Assembly: GCF_000226295.1 (NCBI RefSeq)
Contig: NC_016024.1
Location: 169,501 to 233,500 of the forward strand
Source: Chloracidobacterium thermophilum B
Lineage (GTDB): Bacteria; Acidobacteriota; Blastocatellia; Chloracidobacteriales; Chloracidobacteriaceae
Reading direction: 5' to 3'
Length of the DNA: 64,000 bases
Part shown: positions 9,285 through 17,240 of the stretch, one piece after another
Layout: each line of letters begins with the position of its first letter
Numbering within the stretch: the first letter of the stretch is position 1
Position numbers and translations under genes: made by a program
Notes under the pieces: generated by a model
Told to the model about the DNA's origin: nothing
What the model saw: only the letters and a program-made list of their open reading frames with translations
Database searches by the model: none

Positions 9285-10997
9285 TCAGGGACGGTAGCGC
9301 AGCACCGTGCCGCCCTGCCCCACGGCCCAGCCGGTTTGCGGATCGAGGAAGAAGGCCCCGTAAATCTGCGTGCCGGCAAGGGTTTTTTCCTCCCGCCAGG
9401 TGCGGCCGCCATCCCGTGTCGCCCAGATGCCGACTTCATAGGGCGGGGAAGAGCTGTCACGGGAAAGCAGTGCCCCGATAGTCCAGCCCGTACGTTCGTC
9501 CAGAAAGTGTGTCACATGAAAGCCCGGCACTGCCATCCGGCGTTCGCTCCACGTCGCGCCGCCGTCGTTGGTGAAGTGCAGGGTGACGAAGCGGGCGTCG
9601 CCCCGGTAGAGTTCCGAGACGACACTGCCGCGCCGGGCATCGAGGAAGCGCATCGAGGTGATGTCGGCGCTGGTGGCGGCAAATGGAATGGGGTAGCGCG
9701 TCCAGGTTTCGCCGCCGTCCTGCGTCCAGAACACGCCGGCCGGGCGCGTGATGCCGCGTCCGAAAAAGTTGCCGGCCACCCAGCCCCGACGCTCATCGAG
9801 AAACTGCACGAGCGTAAACGTCAGGACGGCATCGGGGAGACCTTCGGGCCGCTCGATGGCACGCCGCAGTCCCTCGCAGGCCGTCCACGTTGCACCGCCG
9901 TCCGTGGTACGGAACACCGAGCCGTAGTTGCCGACGGCAAACCCAACCTGTTCGTTCACAAACCACAGGCTGCGCACATCGAGTTCCGCAATGGGACGCC
10001 AGAGCGTCCCGCCATCGTCCGTGCGCAGGATGGTTGGTTCAATGCCATCTACGGCTGGATCAAGACCATAGGTGCCGCCGACGGCGGCCCAGCCGGTCTG
10101 GGCATTCAGAAAAAACAGACTGGTGATGTTGGCTTTGGTGCCAGTGACCTGTTCGACCCAGTGCCGGCCGCCATCTTCGGTGTGGAGAAGCGTGCCACGC
10201 CGTCCGCCAACCCAGCCTTTTTCCGGGCTGATGAAGTAGGCGCAGTGCAGGTCGGCGCGGGTGGGCGTGGAAAGGCGTATCCAGGGTGACGGGTCGGGAC
10301 GGAAATCCGCCCAGGCGGGCGTCACCGGGGCCGCGCTCCCTTCCAGCAGCAGCACCAGCCGGTCGGCCCGCCGGGGCAACTGCCGCCCCGGGGCTTCGGC
10401 TGGTGGAGGGGGTGTTTCTCCGGGCGCTGCGGCTGCGTCGCCGGGTTGTCCGCCGGGTCTTCTGTCAGTGCTTTGATTGCCGGCCGGCGGCGGAGTGGCA
10501 TCCGGCGGCGGCTTGACGACGGCCGGCGGTGGTGCCGGCTGGCCCTTTGGCTTGATGACCAGCACCGGCGGCGGCAGGGCTTTGGCAGGAGTGTTTCCCC
10601 CGGATGCCGTGGTTGACGGCGGAGTGTTTCCCGGCGGTGGAAGCGGGGCCGGGAGCGCCGGCGCGCGCGTCAGCGCGGCATCTGCCGGGCCGTCATAGAC
10701 CGTGATAAACGCATCCCGGACGCCGATGGCACGCGCGTAGCGTTGGGCTTCGGCCGGGCTGGCAAAGCGTCCGACCCGCACCCGGTAAAATGTCCCCTGG
10801 GGCAGTTCGACCTTGACGTAGTAGGCCGCCACGCCCCGCGCCCGGTAGGCGGCCACGGTTTCGCGGGCTACCGTTTCATCGTTGACCGAGGCCACCTGGA
10901 CGGTGTGCGTCCGTCCCTGGCCGTGGCCGATGGACGTTCCCAACCAGAACAACAGGATGGCAACCAGAATGTATCCGGTGGGCGAGCAGGTTCTCAC
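9285..10997 (-). CDS. Exported SPOR-domain protein with Ycf48-like beta-propeller
   Basis: About 570 residues. After a signal peptide (YILVAILLFWLGTSIG) comes a SPOR-like domain (HTVQVASVNDETVARET...YYVKVE...YRVRVGRFASPAEAQRYA), then a 100-residue Pro-rich linker. A C-terminal propeller has repeated TEDGGRHW, TDDGGTLW, TTDGGATW, TQDGGETW, TNDGGATW and TRDGGRTW motifs, as in Ycf48/Hcf136-type photosystem assembly factors and sialidase-like BNR repeats. SPOR domains bind denuded septal peptidoglycan. I start at GTG 10997 because GGGAGA lies 5-6 bases upstream and a clean signal peptide follows; ATG at 11030 is the alternative. The function is unknown; a photosynthesis role is only suggested by the fold and organism. 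Confidence 0.8.
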   Translation of the reverse strand: MRTCSPTGYILVAILLFWLGTSIGHGQGRTHTVQVASVNDETVARETVAAYRARGVAAYYVKVELPQGTFYRVRVGRFASPAEAQRYARAIGVRDAFITVYDGPADAALTRAPALPAPLPPPGNTPPSTTASGGNTPAKALPPPVLVIKPKGQPAPPPAVVKPPPDATPPPAGNQSTDRRPGGQPGDAAAAPGETPPPPAEAPGRQLPRRADRLVLLLEGSAAPVTPAWADFRPDPSPWIRLSTPTRADLHCAYFISPEKGWVGGRRGTLLHTEDGGRHWVEQVTGTKANITSLFFLNAQTGWAAVGGTYGLDPAVDGIEPTILRTDDGGTLWRPIAELDVRSLWFVNEQVGFAVGNYGSVFRTTDGGATWTACEGLRRAIERPEGLPDAVLTFTLVQFLDERRGWVAGNFFGRGITRPAGVFWTQDGGETWTRYPIPFAATSADITSMRFLDARRGSVVSELYRGDARFVTLHFTNDGGATWSERRMAVPGFHVTHFLDERTGWTIGALLSRDSSSPPYEVGIWATRDGGRTWREEKTLAGTQIYGAFFLDPQTGWAVGQGGTVLRYRP

Positions 10998-11194
10998 AGG
11001 TGTCTCCCGGCGTGGAAGGCTGCAATGCAAAGTCCTGACCTGGATAACTGCCGTCGCTTCAGAGAAAAAGGCGGACAGATGTGCCGGGCCTGTGATGAAA
11101 CATACAAAAGTTGGCGGGATGTCGCTTGCCGTCGCTTGCGCCGGTGATTATGGTGCGGTGTGCGCAAGTCCATTTCGTTTCTGCTCCATCCACG

Positions 11195-12703
11195 ATGCCC
11201 GTCAATCCAGACATCAACTATACCGCAGTTCTCCCGGAAATCTGCCTGACCGCTACCGGTTTGGTGGTCATGATGTATGACGCTTTTGCCAGAGAAAGCC
11301 GGCGGTGGGCTGGTCTGATCGTGTTGGGCGGGCTGGGTCTGGCCGCCTATGGCGTCTGGCGCTGGGTTGGTCTGTCGCCGGGTTCAAGCTTCAACGGCAT
11401 GCTGGTGACGGACCCCCTGCGTACCGCCTTTGCCTTTGTGTTGCTCCTTGTGGCGGCGCTCTCGGCCCTGCTGGCGATGCCAACTTTTGGACATCAGTCC
11501 AAAAGTGGCGGCGAATACTTTGCCCTGCTGACCTTTGCCACGGTAGGCATGCTGCTCATCGCCGGCGCTGGCGACCTCGCCATGCTGTTTCTGGGTATCG
11601 AGATTCTTTCGATTGCCTCCTACGCCATGGCCGGTTTCCGGCGCAGCGATCTGCGGTCGAATGAAGCGGCCGTCAAGTATTTCATTCTGGGTTCGTTTTC
11701 GACGGGCTTTCTCGTCTATGGCATGGCGCTGGTCTATGGCGCGACGCGCACGACCAATCTCAAGACCATTCAGATCGTCGTGCAAAACGGCAACCTGACG
11801 TCGGAATCACTGCTCCTGACCGGGGCGGCGCTGATGCTGGTCGGACTGTGTTTCAAGGCAGCCGCCGCACCGTTTCACCTCTGGGCGCCGGATGTGTACC
11901 AGGGTGCGCCGACGCCCGTGACGGCCTTTATGGCGGCCGGCCCCAAGGCGGCAGCCTTCGTCGCCCTGCTGCGGGTCTTTGCCGAGATGTTTCCGGCTGA
12001 AGCCGGGGCGCTGCACCAGACGTGGACGCTCATCCTCGCCACGGTGGCCGTGCTCTCGATGGTCATCGGCAACGTCGTAGCCATCGTGCAGGACGACATC
12101 AAGCGCATGTTGGCCTATTCCTCGATTGCCCACGCCGGCTATGCCCTGTTGGGGGTTATCGTCGGCGACTGGAAAGCCACTCTGTTTTACCTCGCCGGCT
12201 ATGCCGTGATCACCTTGGGGGCGTTTGCCGTCGTGGCCTATGTGGCGCGTGAGGACGACCGCCAGACGCTCATTCTGGACTACGCCGGGCTGGGCTTTCA
12301 GGCACCGGGAGCGGCTGTGGCGCTTGCGGTCTTCCTGCTTGCCCTGGGGGGGCTTCCGCTGACGGCCGGCTTTATGGGCAAGTTCGTTCTGTTCCGGGAG
12401 GTGTGGCAGGGGGGCTACGCCGAACTGGTCATCGTTGCCGTGCTCAACAGCGCCGTGTCGCTTTACTACTACCTGCGCCCGATTGTGACGATGTTTTTCC
12501 AGGAAGGACGGCAAAATGAGGACGAACTGCCCGACCTGCCGTGGACGCTGACCACGGTGCTGTCAGTGACGCTGGCTGCCGTGTTCTACCTTGGCATCTT
12601 TCCGGAACCCATCCTGGCTGGGCTGACGCGCAAGGTGGAATCCGCCCCGGCCGGTGAGCTGCCACGGGCTACGCCGTTGCCACGGGCGATGCCGGGCCGG
12701 TAA
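11195..12703 (+). CDS. nuoN: NADH-quinone oxidoreductase subunit N
   Basis: A 502-residue proton-channel subunit of complex I with about 14 helices. Conserved features are FLGIEILSIASYAMAGF, the helix with KYFILGSFSTGFLVYGMALVYGATRT, FKAAAAPFHLWAPDVYQGAPTPVTAFMA (helix 7/8 lysine and histidine), and DDIKRMLAYSSIAHAGY. I start at ATG 11195 (MPVNPDINYTAVLPEI), the usual N-terminus. It stands alone here without the other nuo genes, and its stop is only 9 bases from the convergent bchP stop. Confidence 0.95.
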   Translation: MPVNPDINYTAVLPEICLTATGLVVMMYDAFARESRRWAGLIVLGGLGLAAYGVWRWVGLSPGSSFNGMLVTDPLRTAFAFVLLLVAALSALLAMPTFGHQSKSGGEYFALLTFATVGMLLIAGAGDLAMLFLGIEILSIASYAMAGFRRSDLRSNEAAVKYFILGSFSTGFLVYGMALVYGATRTTNLKTIQIVVQNGNLTSESLLLTGAALMLVGLCFKAAAAPFHLWAPDVYQGAPTPVTAFMAAGPKAAAFVALLRVFAEMFPAEAGALHQTWTLILATVAVLSMVIGNVVAIVQDDIKRMLAYSSIAHAGYALLGVIVGDWKATLFYLAGYAVITLGAFAVVAYVAREDDRQTLILDYAGLGFQAPGAAVALAVFLLALGGLPLTAGFMGKFVLFREVWQGGYAELVIVAVLNSAVSLYYYLRPIVTMFFQEGRQNEDELPDLPWTLTTVLSVTLAAVFYLGIFPEPILAGLTRKVESAPAGELPRATPLPRAMPGR

Positions 12704-12712
12704 ACGCACGAA

Positions 12713-13909
12713 TCAGGCGGGAGTGGCGTCGAGCCGGGTAGGGCGGTACAGCCCCAGCAGGGCGCGGGTCAGGTGATAGAAGTTCTTGCTCATGATGCGG
12801 ATGCCGTCGAGCATCGGCATCCGCACCAGCGTTTTGTACATGTAGGATTGAAACGTCAAATCCTGCACGCCACGGTCGCGGCAGATGGCCACGAATGCTT
12901 CCCGCCGGGCGTCGTTTTTGTAGTACAGGTTCTGCATCAGTTCGAGGAAGCGGAACGTGGCCCCGTACTTCTTCAGAAAAGCCTTCTGGTAGGCGCGATA
13001 GAGTTTTTCGCTGCGCAGATCGTGACGACATTCCAGCATGGCCTCGGCGGCCATCTCGCCGCTTTTCATGGCGTAGAAAATCCCCTCGCCTGAACTGGAG
13101 GCCACGAGTCCGGCGGCGTCGCCAACCAGCGCGACGCGGTTCGTCACCCAGCGGTCATAGGGGCGGAGCGGGATGGGCGCGCCTTCGCGCAGCGTGGGGC
13201 GTTCACTGATGCCCAAGTGCTGCTTGAAGGCTTCAAGGTGTCCCTTGAGATTGGCGCTGCGAATGGCCGTGCCGGTGCCGACGGCGACGTGGTCGGCTTT
13301 GGGAAAGACCCAGCCGTAAAAGTCGGGCGAGTAGCGGCCGTCATAGTAAATGGCACAGCGTTCGTTGAGGCGGCGCGCTGTTTCGGTATTGAGGGCAAAC
13401 CGCTCCTGGATGGCCGCCGCGACGAGACCGCCTTGGTGAAGATTGAAGGTACGTGCCACGAAGGAATTGGCCCCGTCCGCGCCGATGATGGCATCGGCCA
13501 CCAGCGTCTGGCGGTTTCCCTGGGGCGTGGTGAAGGTGACGGTCGCGCCGCGTTCGGTGGCATCCACGCCTTCAACCCGTCCCTCGACGACAAGAGCGCC
13601 GAGTTGGCTTGCCCGCTGGCGCAGAAACGCATCGAACGCCTCGCGGCAGACCATGCCGACGTAACCCTGGTGAATGTCCATGGTGACGGCCCGCCCCGAC
13701 GGGGCATAAACCGCCACGGAGGAGACCCGCCGCTGGATGAGGTGCTCAGGAATGTCGAAGTCCCGCACCAGAACCGGTGGAATGGCACCACCACAGGGCT
13801 TGATCCGGGAAAAACTTTTTTCGATGAGTACCGTCTCAACGCCGGCCCGCGCCAACGTGGCCGCCGCTGTGGACCCGCCCGGCCCCCCTCCACATACAAT
13901 CACCCGCAT
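12713..13909 (-). CDS. bchP: Geranylgeranyl reductase (BchP/ChlP type)
   Basis: A flavoprotein of 398 residues that reduces the geranylgeranyl side chain of (bacterio)chlorophyll, or geranylgeranyl-PP, to phytyl using NADPH. The FAD-binding GxGxxG is at the N-terminus (MRVIVCGGGPGGSTAA), followed by KPCGGAIPP, typical of the family. The middle carries IGADGANSFVAR, YGWVFPK, and GDAAGLVASSSGEGIFYAM. Archaeal-type lipid reductases share these motifs, but the nearby BCD-family transporter supports the chlorophyll assignment. The next minus-strand gene upstream is that transporter, 480 bases away across the structured repeats. Confidence 0.85.
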   Translation of the reverse strand: MRVIVCGGGPGGSTAAATLARAGVETVLIEKSFSRIKPCGGAIPPVLVRDFDIPEHLIQRRVSSVAVYAPSGRAVTMDIHQGYVGMVCREAFDAFLRQRASQLGALVVEGRVEGVDATERGATVTFTTPQGNRQTLVADAIIGADGANSFVARTFNLHQGGLVAAAIQERFALNTETARRLNERCAIYYDGRYSPDFYGWVFPKADHVAVGTGTAIRSANLKGHLEAFKQHLGISERPTLREGAPIPLRPYDRWVTNRVALVGDAAGLVASSSGEGIFYAMKSGEMAAEAMLECRHDLRSEKLYRAYQKAFLKKYGATFRFLELMQNLYYKNDARREAFVAICRDRGVQDLTFQSYMYKTLVRMPMLDGIRIMSKNFYHLTRALLGLYRPTRLDATPA

Positions 13910-14064
13910 AAAACACGCTCCCGGTAATGGATTTCAACGGTGGGAAGCCGGGCGGTTCTGTGCCTGGCCACTTCTGCATCACGGTTTTATGCCGCGCTCC
14001 CGGCAAAACCGGGCGAGCTGTCCGGGGTAACGTGTGTAACGCTACAGAGAAAAAGTTTCAAAAG

Positions 14065-14124
14065 GCGCAGCGTACCTTTGCTCGTTCCCACTCGACTCGG
14101 ACACTCAAGCTCCATCCTTCCGGC
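14065..14124 (+). repeat. Degenerate copy of the structured repeat unit
   Basis: Shares GCGT, CTTGCTC/CTTTGCTC, CCCACTC, GGACAC and GCTCC blocks in the same order as the two well-kept 75-bp copies that follow, but lacks the left arm of the long stem and has no terminator-like hairpin after it. Read as a decayed first member of a tandem set. Confidence 0.45.
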
Positions 14125-14236
14125 AATCAATTTGCAGGGAAGGAAGCGTCTGCTTGCTGCGTCCCCACTCAACAAGGACACGCTCCTCCCTGCAAACCCG
14201 GCCGTACTTCCCCACCAACGGAAGTACGGCTTTATT
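14125..14236 (+). ncRNA. Candidate small RNA, unit 1
   Basis: The 75-bp repeat (14125-14199) can fold into a long stem. TTTGCAGGGA-A-GGA-A-GCGT pairs with ACGC-TCC-TCCCTGCAAA, giving 17 base pairs with two single-A bulges, closed by an inner loop containing CCCCACTCAAC. A perfect 11-bp hairpin with a T-rich tail follows immediately, as expected for a transcript with its own intrinsic terminator on the + strand. There is no open reading frame of note. It resembles nothing I can name, and the 5' end and promoter are not identified. Confidence 0.5.
14201..14236 (+). terminator. Intrinsic terminator, unit 1
   Basis: GCCGTACTTCC (14201-14211) pairs perfectly with GGAAGTACGGC (14220-14230) across an 8-nt loop, followed by TTTATT. 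The T tract is on the + strand, so it cannot serve the flanking minus-strand genes. Confidence 0.75.
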
Positions 14237-14243
14237 CCTCCAG

Positions 14244-14367
14244 AATCAATTTGCAGGGAAGGAAACGTCTGCTTGCTGCGTCCCCACTCAACAAGGACAC
14301 GCTCCTCCCTGCAAACCCATGACCGTATCGGGCACCTTTGGCCGCCACACGATACGGGCTGTCTTTT
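14244..14367 (+). ncRNA. Candidate small RNA, unit 2
   Basis: A second copy of the 75-bp repeat (14244-14318), 119 bases from the first and differing at a single base: G to A in the inner GCGT of the stem. The loop sequence is unchanged. It is followed by a different hairpin with a T tract. Two copies with the same body but unrelated terminators suggest that the body is selected as an RNA rather than copied with its flanks by simple tandem slippage. Confidence 0.5.
14323..14367 (+). terminator. Intrinsic terminator, unit 2
   Basis: CCGTATCG (14323-14330) pairs with CGATACGG (14350-14357), with an inner loop that includes GGC/GCC pairing potential, followed by GCTGTCTTTT. The T tract again lies on the + strand. 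It ends about 25 bases before the stop of the minus-strand BCD transporter gene. Confidence 0.65.
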
Positions 14368-14391
14368 CAAAGCGCGCTCATCAGGGTTTCA

Positions 14392-15783
14392 TCATGAGTT
14401 CGCGCTGACGACATCGGCCAGATGCTCGATGCCGTGGCGGTCATCCCGCCGTTCTTCCAGTTTCTGGGGCGTCGTCCGCCCCATAGACAGCAGCAACCAC
14501 ACGGTGGCCATCAGAGCCAGGGCTTCAAGGGCAAACACACCCTGGTAGGCCAGCCCAATCTGTCCCGTCACCGCTTCCAGTCCGGCGCGTCCGACACCGG
14601 CGGTCAACCCGGCCGTGCCCTGCGCCAGTGCCTGAGCAATGCCCCAGACGCCCAGGTAGGTGGCCGCCTGACCGGGGCGCGTCATGTCCATCATCATCGA
14701 AAGGGCCCCGACAGCGAAAATCCCGCTGCCCATTCCCAAAGTGAACACCCCAACCCGCAGGACTCCGCTTCCCAAGCCTGCGGCTGCAATAACAAGTCCC
14801 AATCCCAACGTACTCAAAAATGCTCCCAGCAATGCAATCTGTTTGCGCGAGAGGCGTCGGGCCAGGATGAAACCGGCAAACAGCATTGAGATGAGTGTGG
14901 CTCCGCCCCAGGTCGGCTGAAGGCGGGTTGTATCTGCCAGCGACATCTGCAACACCTGCGCGCCGTAAGGTTCGAGGAGCACATCCTGGGCGTTGACGCC
15001 GAAGATACCCAGCGCGACGACGGCGAAGAAAATCTTTGAATCCCGGTCAGCCGTCATGACGGCAATCGTTTCGCGCAGCGTCGGGGGCTTTTCATCTTCG
15101 GCCGCCAGGTTCCGGTGGCGCGGCTCCATGCCGATGACGGCCGCCAGCATCAGCAGGGCGGAAATCCCTACCACGGTGTAGAACAACTGCTGAAGCACCT
15201 GGTCGAGTGCAGCCGTGTCGAGGGCCGTTATGTCGGTGGACAGCTTCGACAGGTTCAAGTCAAAGTACTTCGCAATGACGATGCCCGTCGCCACGATGCC
15301 AAAGGCCACCATCATGAACCAGGCCACGGAAATCGTCCGGGCGCGGTGTGGCCCCGACAAATCACTCATCAACGCCAGGTAGGGCACCGAAGCGGCGTTG
15401 AGTCCCAGCCCCCAGAGCGCAAATGCCATCCCACAGGCCAGACTGCCCCAGAACGGTTGGGTCCGCATCCACTGCGCCGCATGCAGGATGAGCAACAGTG
15501 AGCCGAGGGCGACCAGCATGCCGCCCACGATGTAGGGCGTACGGCGGTAGCCCCAGAGCGGCCGCGTGTCCGAGGCATAGCCAGCCAGCGTGCGCATCGG
15601 GCAGACGACATAGTGCGCACAGACGAATATCCCCACGAGCGCTGCGTTGATTTGCCACTCACTGATCATCACCCGGTTCAGGATGCCGAAGACGAGCAGC
15701 GCATTCATGCCAATCGCCACATTGAGCAGTCCCAATCGGATGGTCGCCGGTAATGACAAAGGGAGTACGGATGGGGATGACAT
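14392..15783 (-). CDS. BCD-family (PucC/LhaA-type) major facilitator
   Basis: A 463-residue membrane protein with about 12 helices. The N-terminal IRLGLLNVAIGMNALLVFGILNRVMISEW, the PMRTLAGYASDTRPLWGYRRTPYIVGGML loop, and the later FILARRLSRK and MMMDMTRPGQAATYLGVWGIAQALAQG are typical of the PucC/LhaA/Bch2 family. Members act in assembly of light-harvesting complexes or bacteriochlorophyll handling in phototrophs. It shares strand with bchP downstream, separated by the tandem RNA-like units. Together they support a chlorophototrophic host. The exact cargo is unknown. Confidence 0.88.
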   Translation of the reverse strand: MSSPSVLPLSLPATIRLGLLNVAIGMNALLVFGILNRVMISEWQINAALVGIFVCAHYVVCPMRTLAGYASDTRPLWGYRRTPYIVGGMLVALGSLLLILHAAQWMRTQPFWGSLACGMAFALWGLGLNAASVPYLALMSDLSGPHRARTISVAWFMMVAFGIVATGIVIAKYFDLNLSKLSTDITALDTAALDQVLQQLFYTVVGISALLMLAAVIGMEPRHRNLAAEDEKPPTLRETIAVMTADRDSKIFFAVVALGIFGVNAQDVLLEPYGAQVLQMSLADTTRLQPTWGGATLISMLFAGFILARRLSRKQIALLGAFLSTLGLGLVIAAAGLGSGVLRVGVFTLGMGSGIFAVGALSMMMDMTRPGQAATYLGVWGIAQALAQGTAGLTAGVGRAGLEAVTGQIGLAYQGVFALEALALMATVWLLLSMGRTTPQKLEERRDDRHGIEHLADVVSANS

Positions 15784-16108
15784 AGGTTTCAGGCGTTTGG
15801 TTGGGGGGATTCAGTTCATCTGCTACCAACCTACTTTCAACTCGGCAGAAGTCAAAGCGAAAGTGTCTTTTTACGAACAGAACTTTTTGACGCCCGGCTC
15901 CCCCGGCTTTCCGTGGATGTCATCGGGCAGGTCTCTGCCGGTTCGGTCCGGTTTCGGGGTGCGCCACGGCTTTGTGCGGCGACTGTCCGCCAACCTACTT
16001 GAGTCACGGCAAGTCTTGGCGTAAGTATGGAATACGCCGGGTAATCCTCCGGCTGGCGCTGCGTCCTCACCTTTTTCAGAAGCATTGCCTGCGGAGTCGT
16101 GTGAACCT
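15784..16108. other. Divergent intergenic region upstream of the BCD transporter and MoaD-like gene
   Basis: No gene of its own in 325 bases. An 11-bp direct repeat CCAACCTACTT occurs at 15826-15836 and 15990-16000. The second copy runs into GAGTCACGGCAAGTC, which shares the ACTTGA block with motifs upstream of the photoreceptor gene near 33.8 kb. Promoters for both flanking genes should lie here, but I cannot place them firmly. Confidence 0.4.
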
Positions 16109-16402
16109 ATGGCTGTCACCATTGAACTGTCTTCGGTGTATCTTCCCCTGACCGACAACCAGCGCGCCGTTACTGTCGAGGCGACGACGGTCGGCGAGGC
16201 GCTACGCAAGCTGACGGAGAAATACACCAAGCTCAGCAAAGAGATTTACAACGGGCGTGGGCTGCGTCAGCCAAGCGTGAGCATTTACGTCAACAGCCGT
16301 GACATCAACACCCTGGACGACATCAACACGCGCCTTGAAAACGGCGATGTGGTTACGGTTGTGCCTTCCGTGGGGTGGAAACGCCCGTACGGCACAATAT
16401 GA
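16109..16402 (+). CDS. MoaD/ThiS-like ubiquitin-fold protein
   Basis: A 97-residue protein with the beta-grasp pattern of small sulfur carriers: VTIELSSVYLPLTDNQRAVTVEATTVGEALRKLTEKY, then VSIYVNSRDINTLDDINTRLENGDVVTVVPSVG. MoaD donates sulfur for molybdopterin and ThiS for thiamin, both through a C-terminal Gly-Gly thiocarboxylate. Here the tail continues past the usual VVPxVaGG position as GWKRPYGTI and has no Gly-Gly, so it may be processed, or may not be a sulfur carrier. I start at ATG 16109. No moaE, moeB or thiamin gene is adjacent. Confidence 0.75.
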   Translation: MAVTIELSSVYLPLTDNQRAVTVEATTVGEALRKLTEKYTKLSKEIYNGRGLRQPSVSIYVNSRDINTLDDINTRLENGDVVTVVPSVGWKRPYGTI

Positions 16403-16463
16403 ACCGTGCCTTCGCCCGGGATGCTCCGGGTGGCAGAGCCGGATGGGAAGCCGTGCTGTCGTC

Positions 16464-17183
16464 ATGCGCCTGAGTCTGACGTGTCTGGTGGGTACGGCGG
16501 TCATCCTGTCCGGTTGTGCGTCTGACGCGCCACGTCCTGTCACCACACCGCCGACACCGCCAGCCGCGGCCCCGGTGGCTGATGCCGCGCCCGAACCGCC
16601 ACTCAGTCCGCTTGATGATCCCCGCGCTCCGGTCGAACGTGTCGCGCAGGCGCTGCTGGCGCAGCGCGAGTTGAAGGACCGGGCCTTCCGGCTGGAGGCT
16701 GATTCACCCATCCCGGCCGAACGGCGGACGACCTTCAGGGGGCTGACCTATTTTCCCTTTGATCCCAACTATCGCTTCGTTGTCACCCTCGAACCCTGTT
16801 CCAAAGAAACCACCATTGAGATGGCGACGAACCGCCCCGGTGAAATCCGGCGCTACCGCTGCGCCGGGGTCTTCCGGTTCAAGGTGGAGGGCGTGGACTG
16901 TTCGCTGCTGGTCCTGACGCCGGACCTGGGCGTGCCGGAAGCTGCGGCCGATTTGTTCATTCCGTTTCGGGATACGACCGCCGGCCGGGAAACCTATGCG
17001 GCCGGGCGTTACCTTCAGCTCAGACGCCGCCCGACCAACGAATACGTGCTCGATTTCAATCAGGCGTTCCATCCGTACTGCGCATACGGCGGCGCTTACA
17101 GTTGTCCCCTGCCGCCGCCGGAAAACCACCTACCGGTCGCCATCCGGGCCGGCGAGAAGCTGCCGGAAAAGCCGCCAAAGTAG
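16464..17183 (+). CDS. DUF1684 lipoprotein
   Basis: A predicted lipoprotein of 239 residues; the lipobox ILSGC closes an N-terminal signal peptide, and a Pro/Ala-rich spacer follows. The body matches DUF1684: RGLTYFPFDPNYRF, RRYRCAGVFRFKVEG, LFIPFRDTTAGRETYAAGRYLQ, and the terminal FNQAFHPYCAYGGAYSCPLPPPENHLPVAIRAGE. Function in the family is unknown. ATG 16464 is preferred since it begins the signal peptide directly; ATG 16443 is also in frame. Confidence 0.82.
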   Translation: MRLSLTCLVGTAVILSGCASDAPRPVTTPPTPPAAAPVADAAPEPPLSPLDDPRAPVERVAQALLAQRELKDRAFRLEADSPIPAERRTTFRGLTYFPFDPNYRFVVTLEPCSKETTIEMATNRPGEIRRYRCAGVFRFKVEGVDCSLLVLTPDLGVPEAAADLFIPFRDTTAGRETYAAGRYLQLRRRPTNEYVLDFNQAFHPYCAYGGAYSCPLPPPENHLPVAIRAGEKLPEKPPK

Positions 17184-17240
17184 CCTTCGGCCGGCGGGCG
17201 TGGGGTCTCTCACTGGTTTGCGCCCGGTGGGGCGGAAGGG

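Noticed and set aside
14125-14318. CRISPR mini-array or attC-type recombination sites
   Set aside because: Only two good copies, 75 bases long, with terminator hairpins between them rather than spacers, and no integrase or cas gene nearby.
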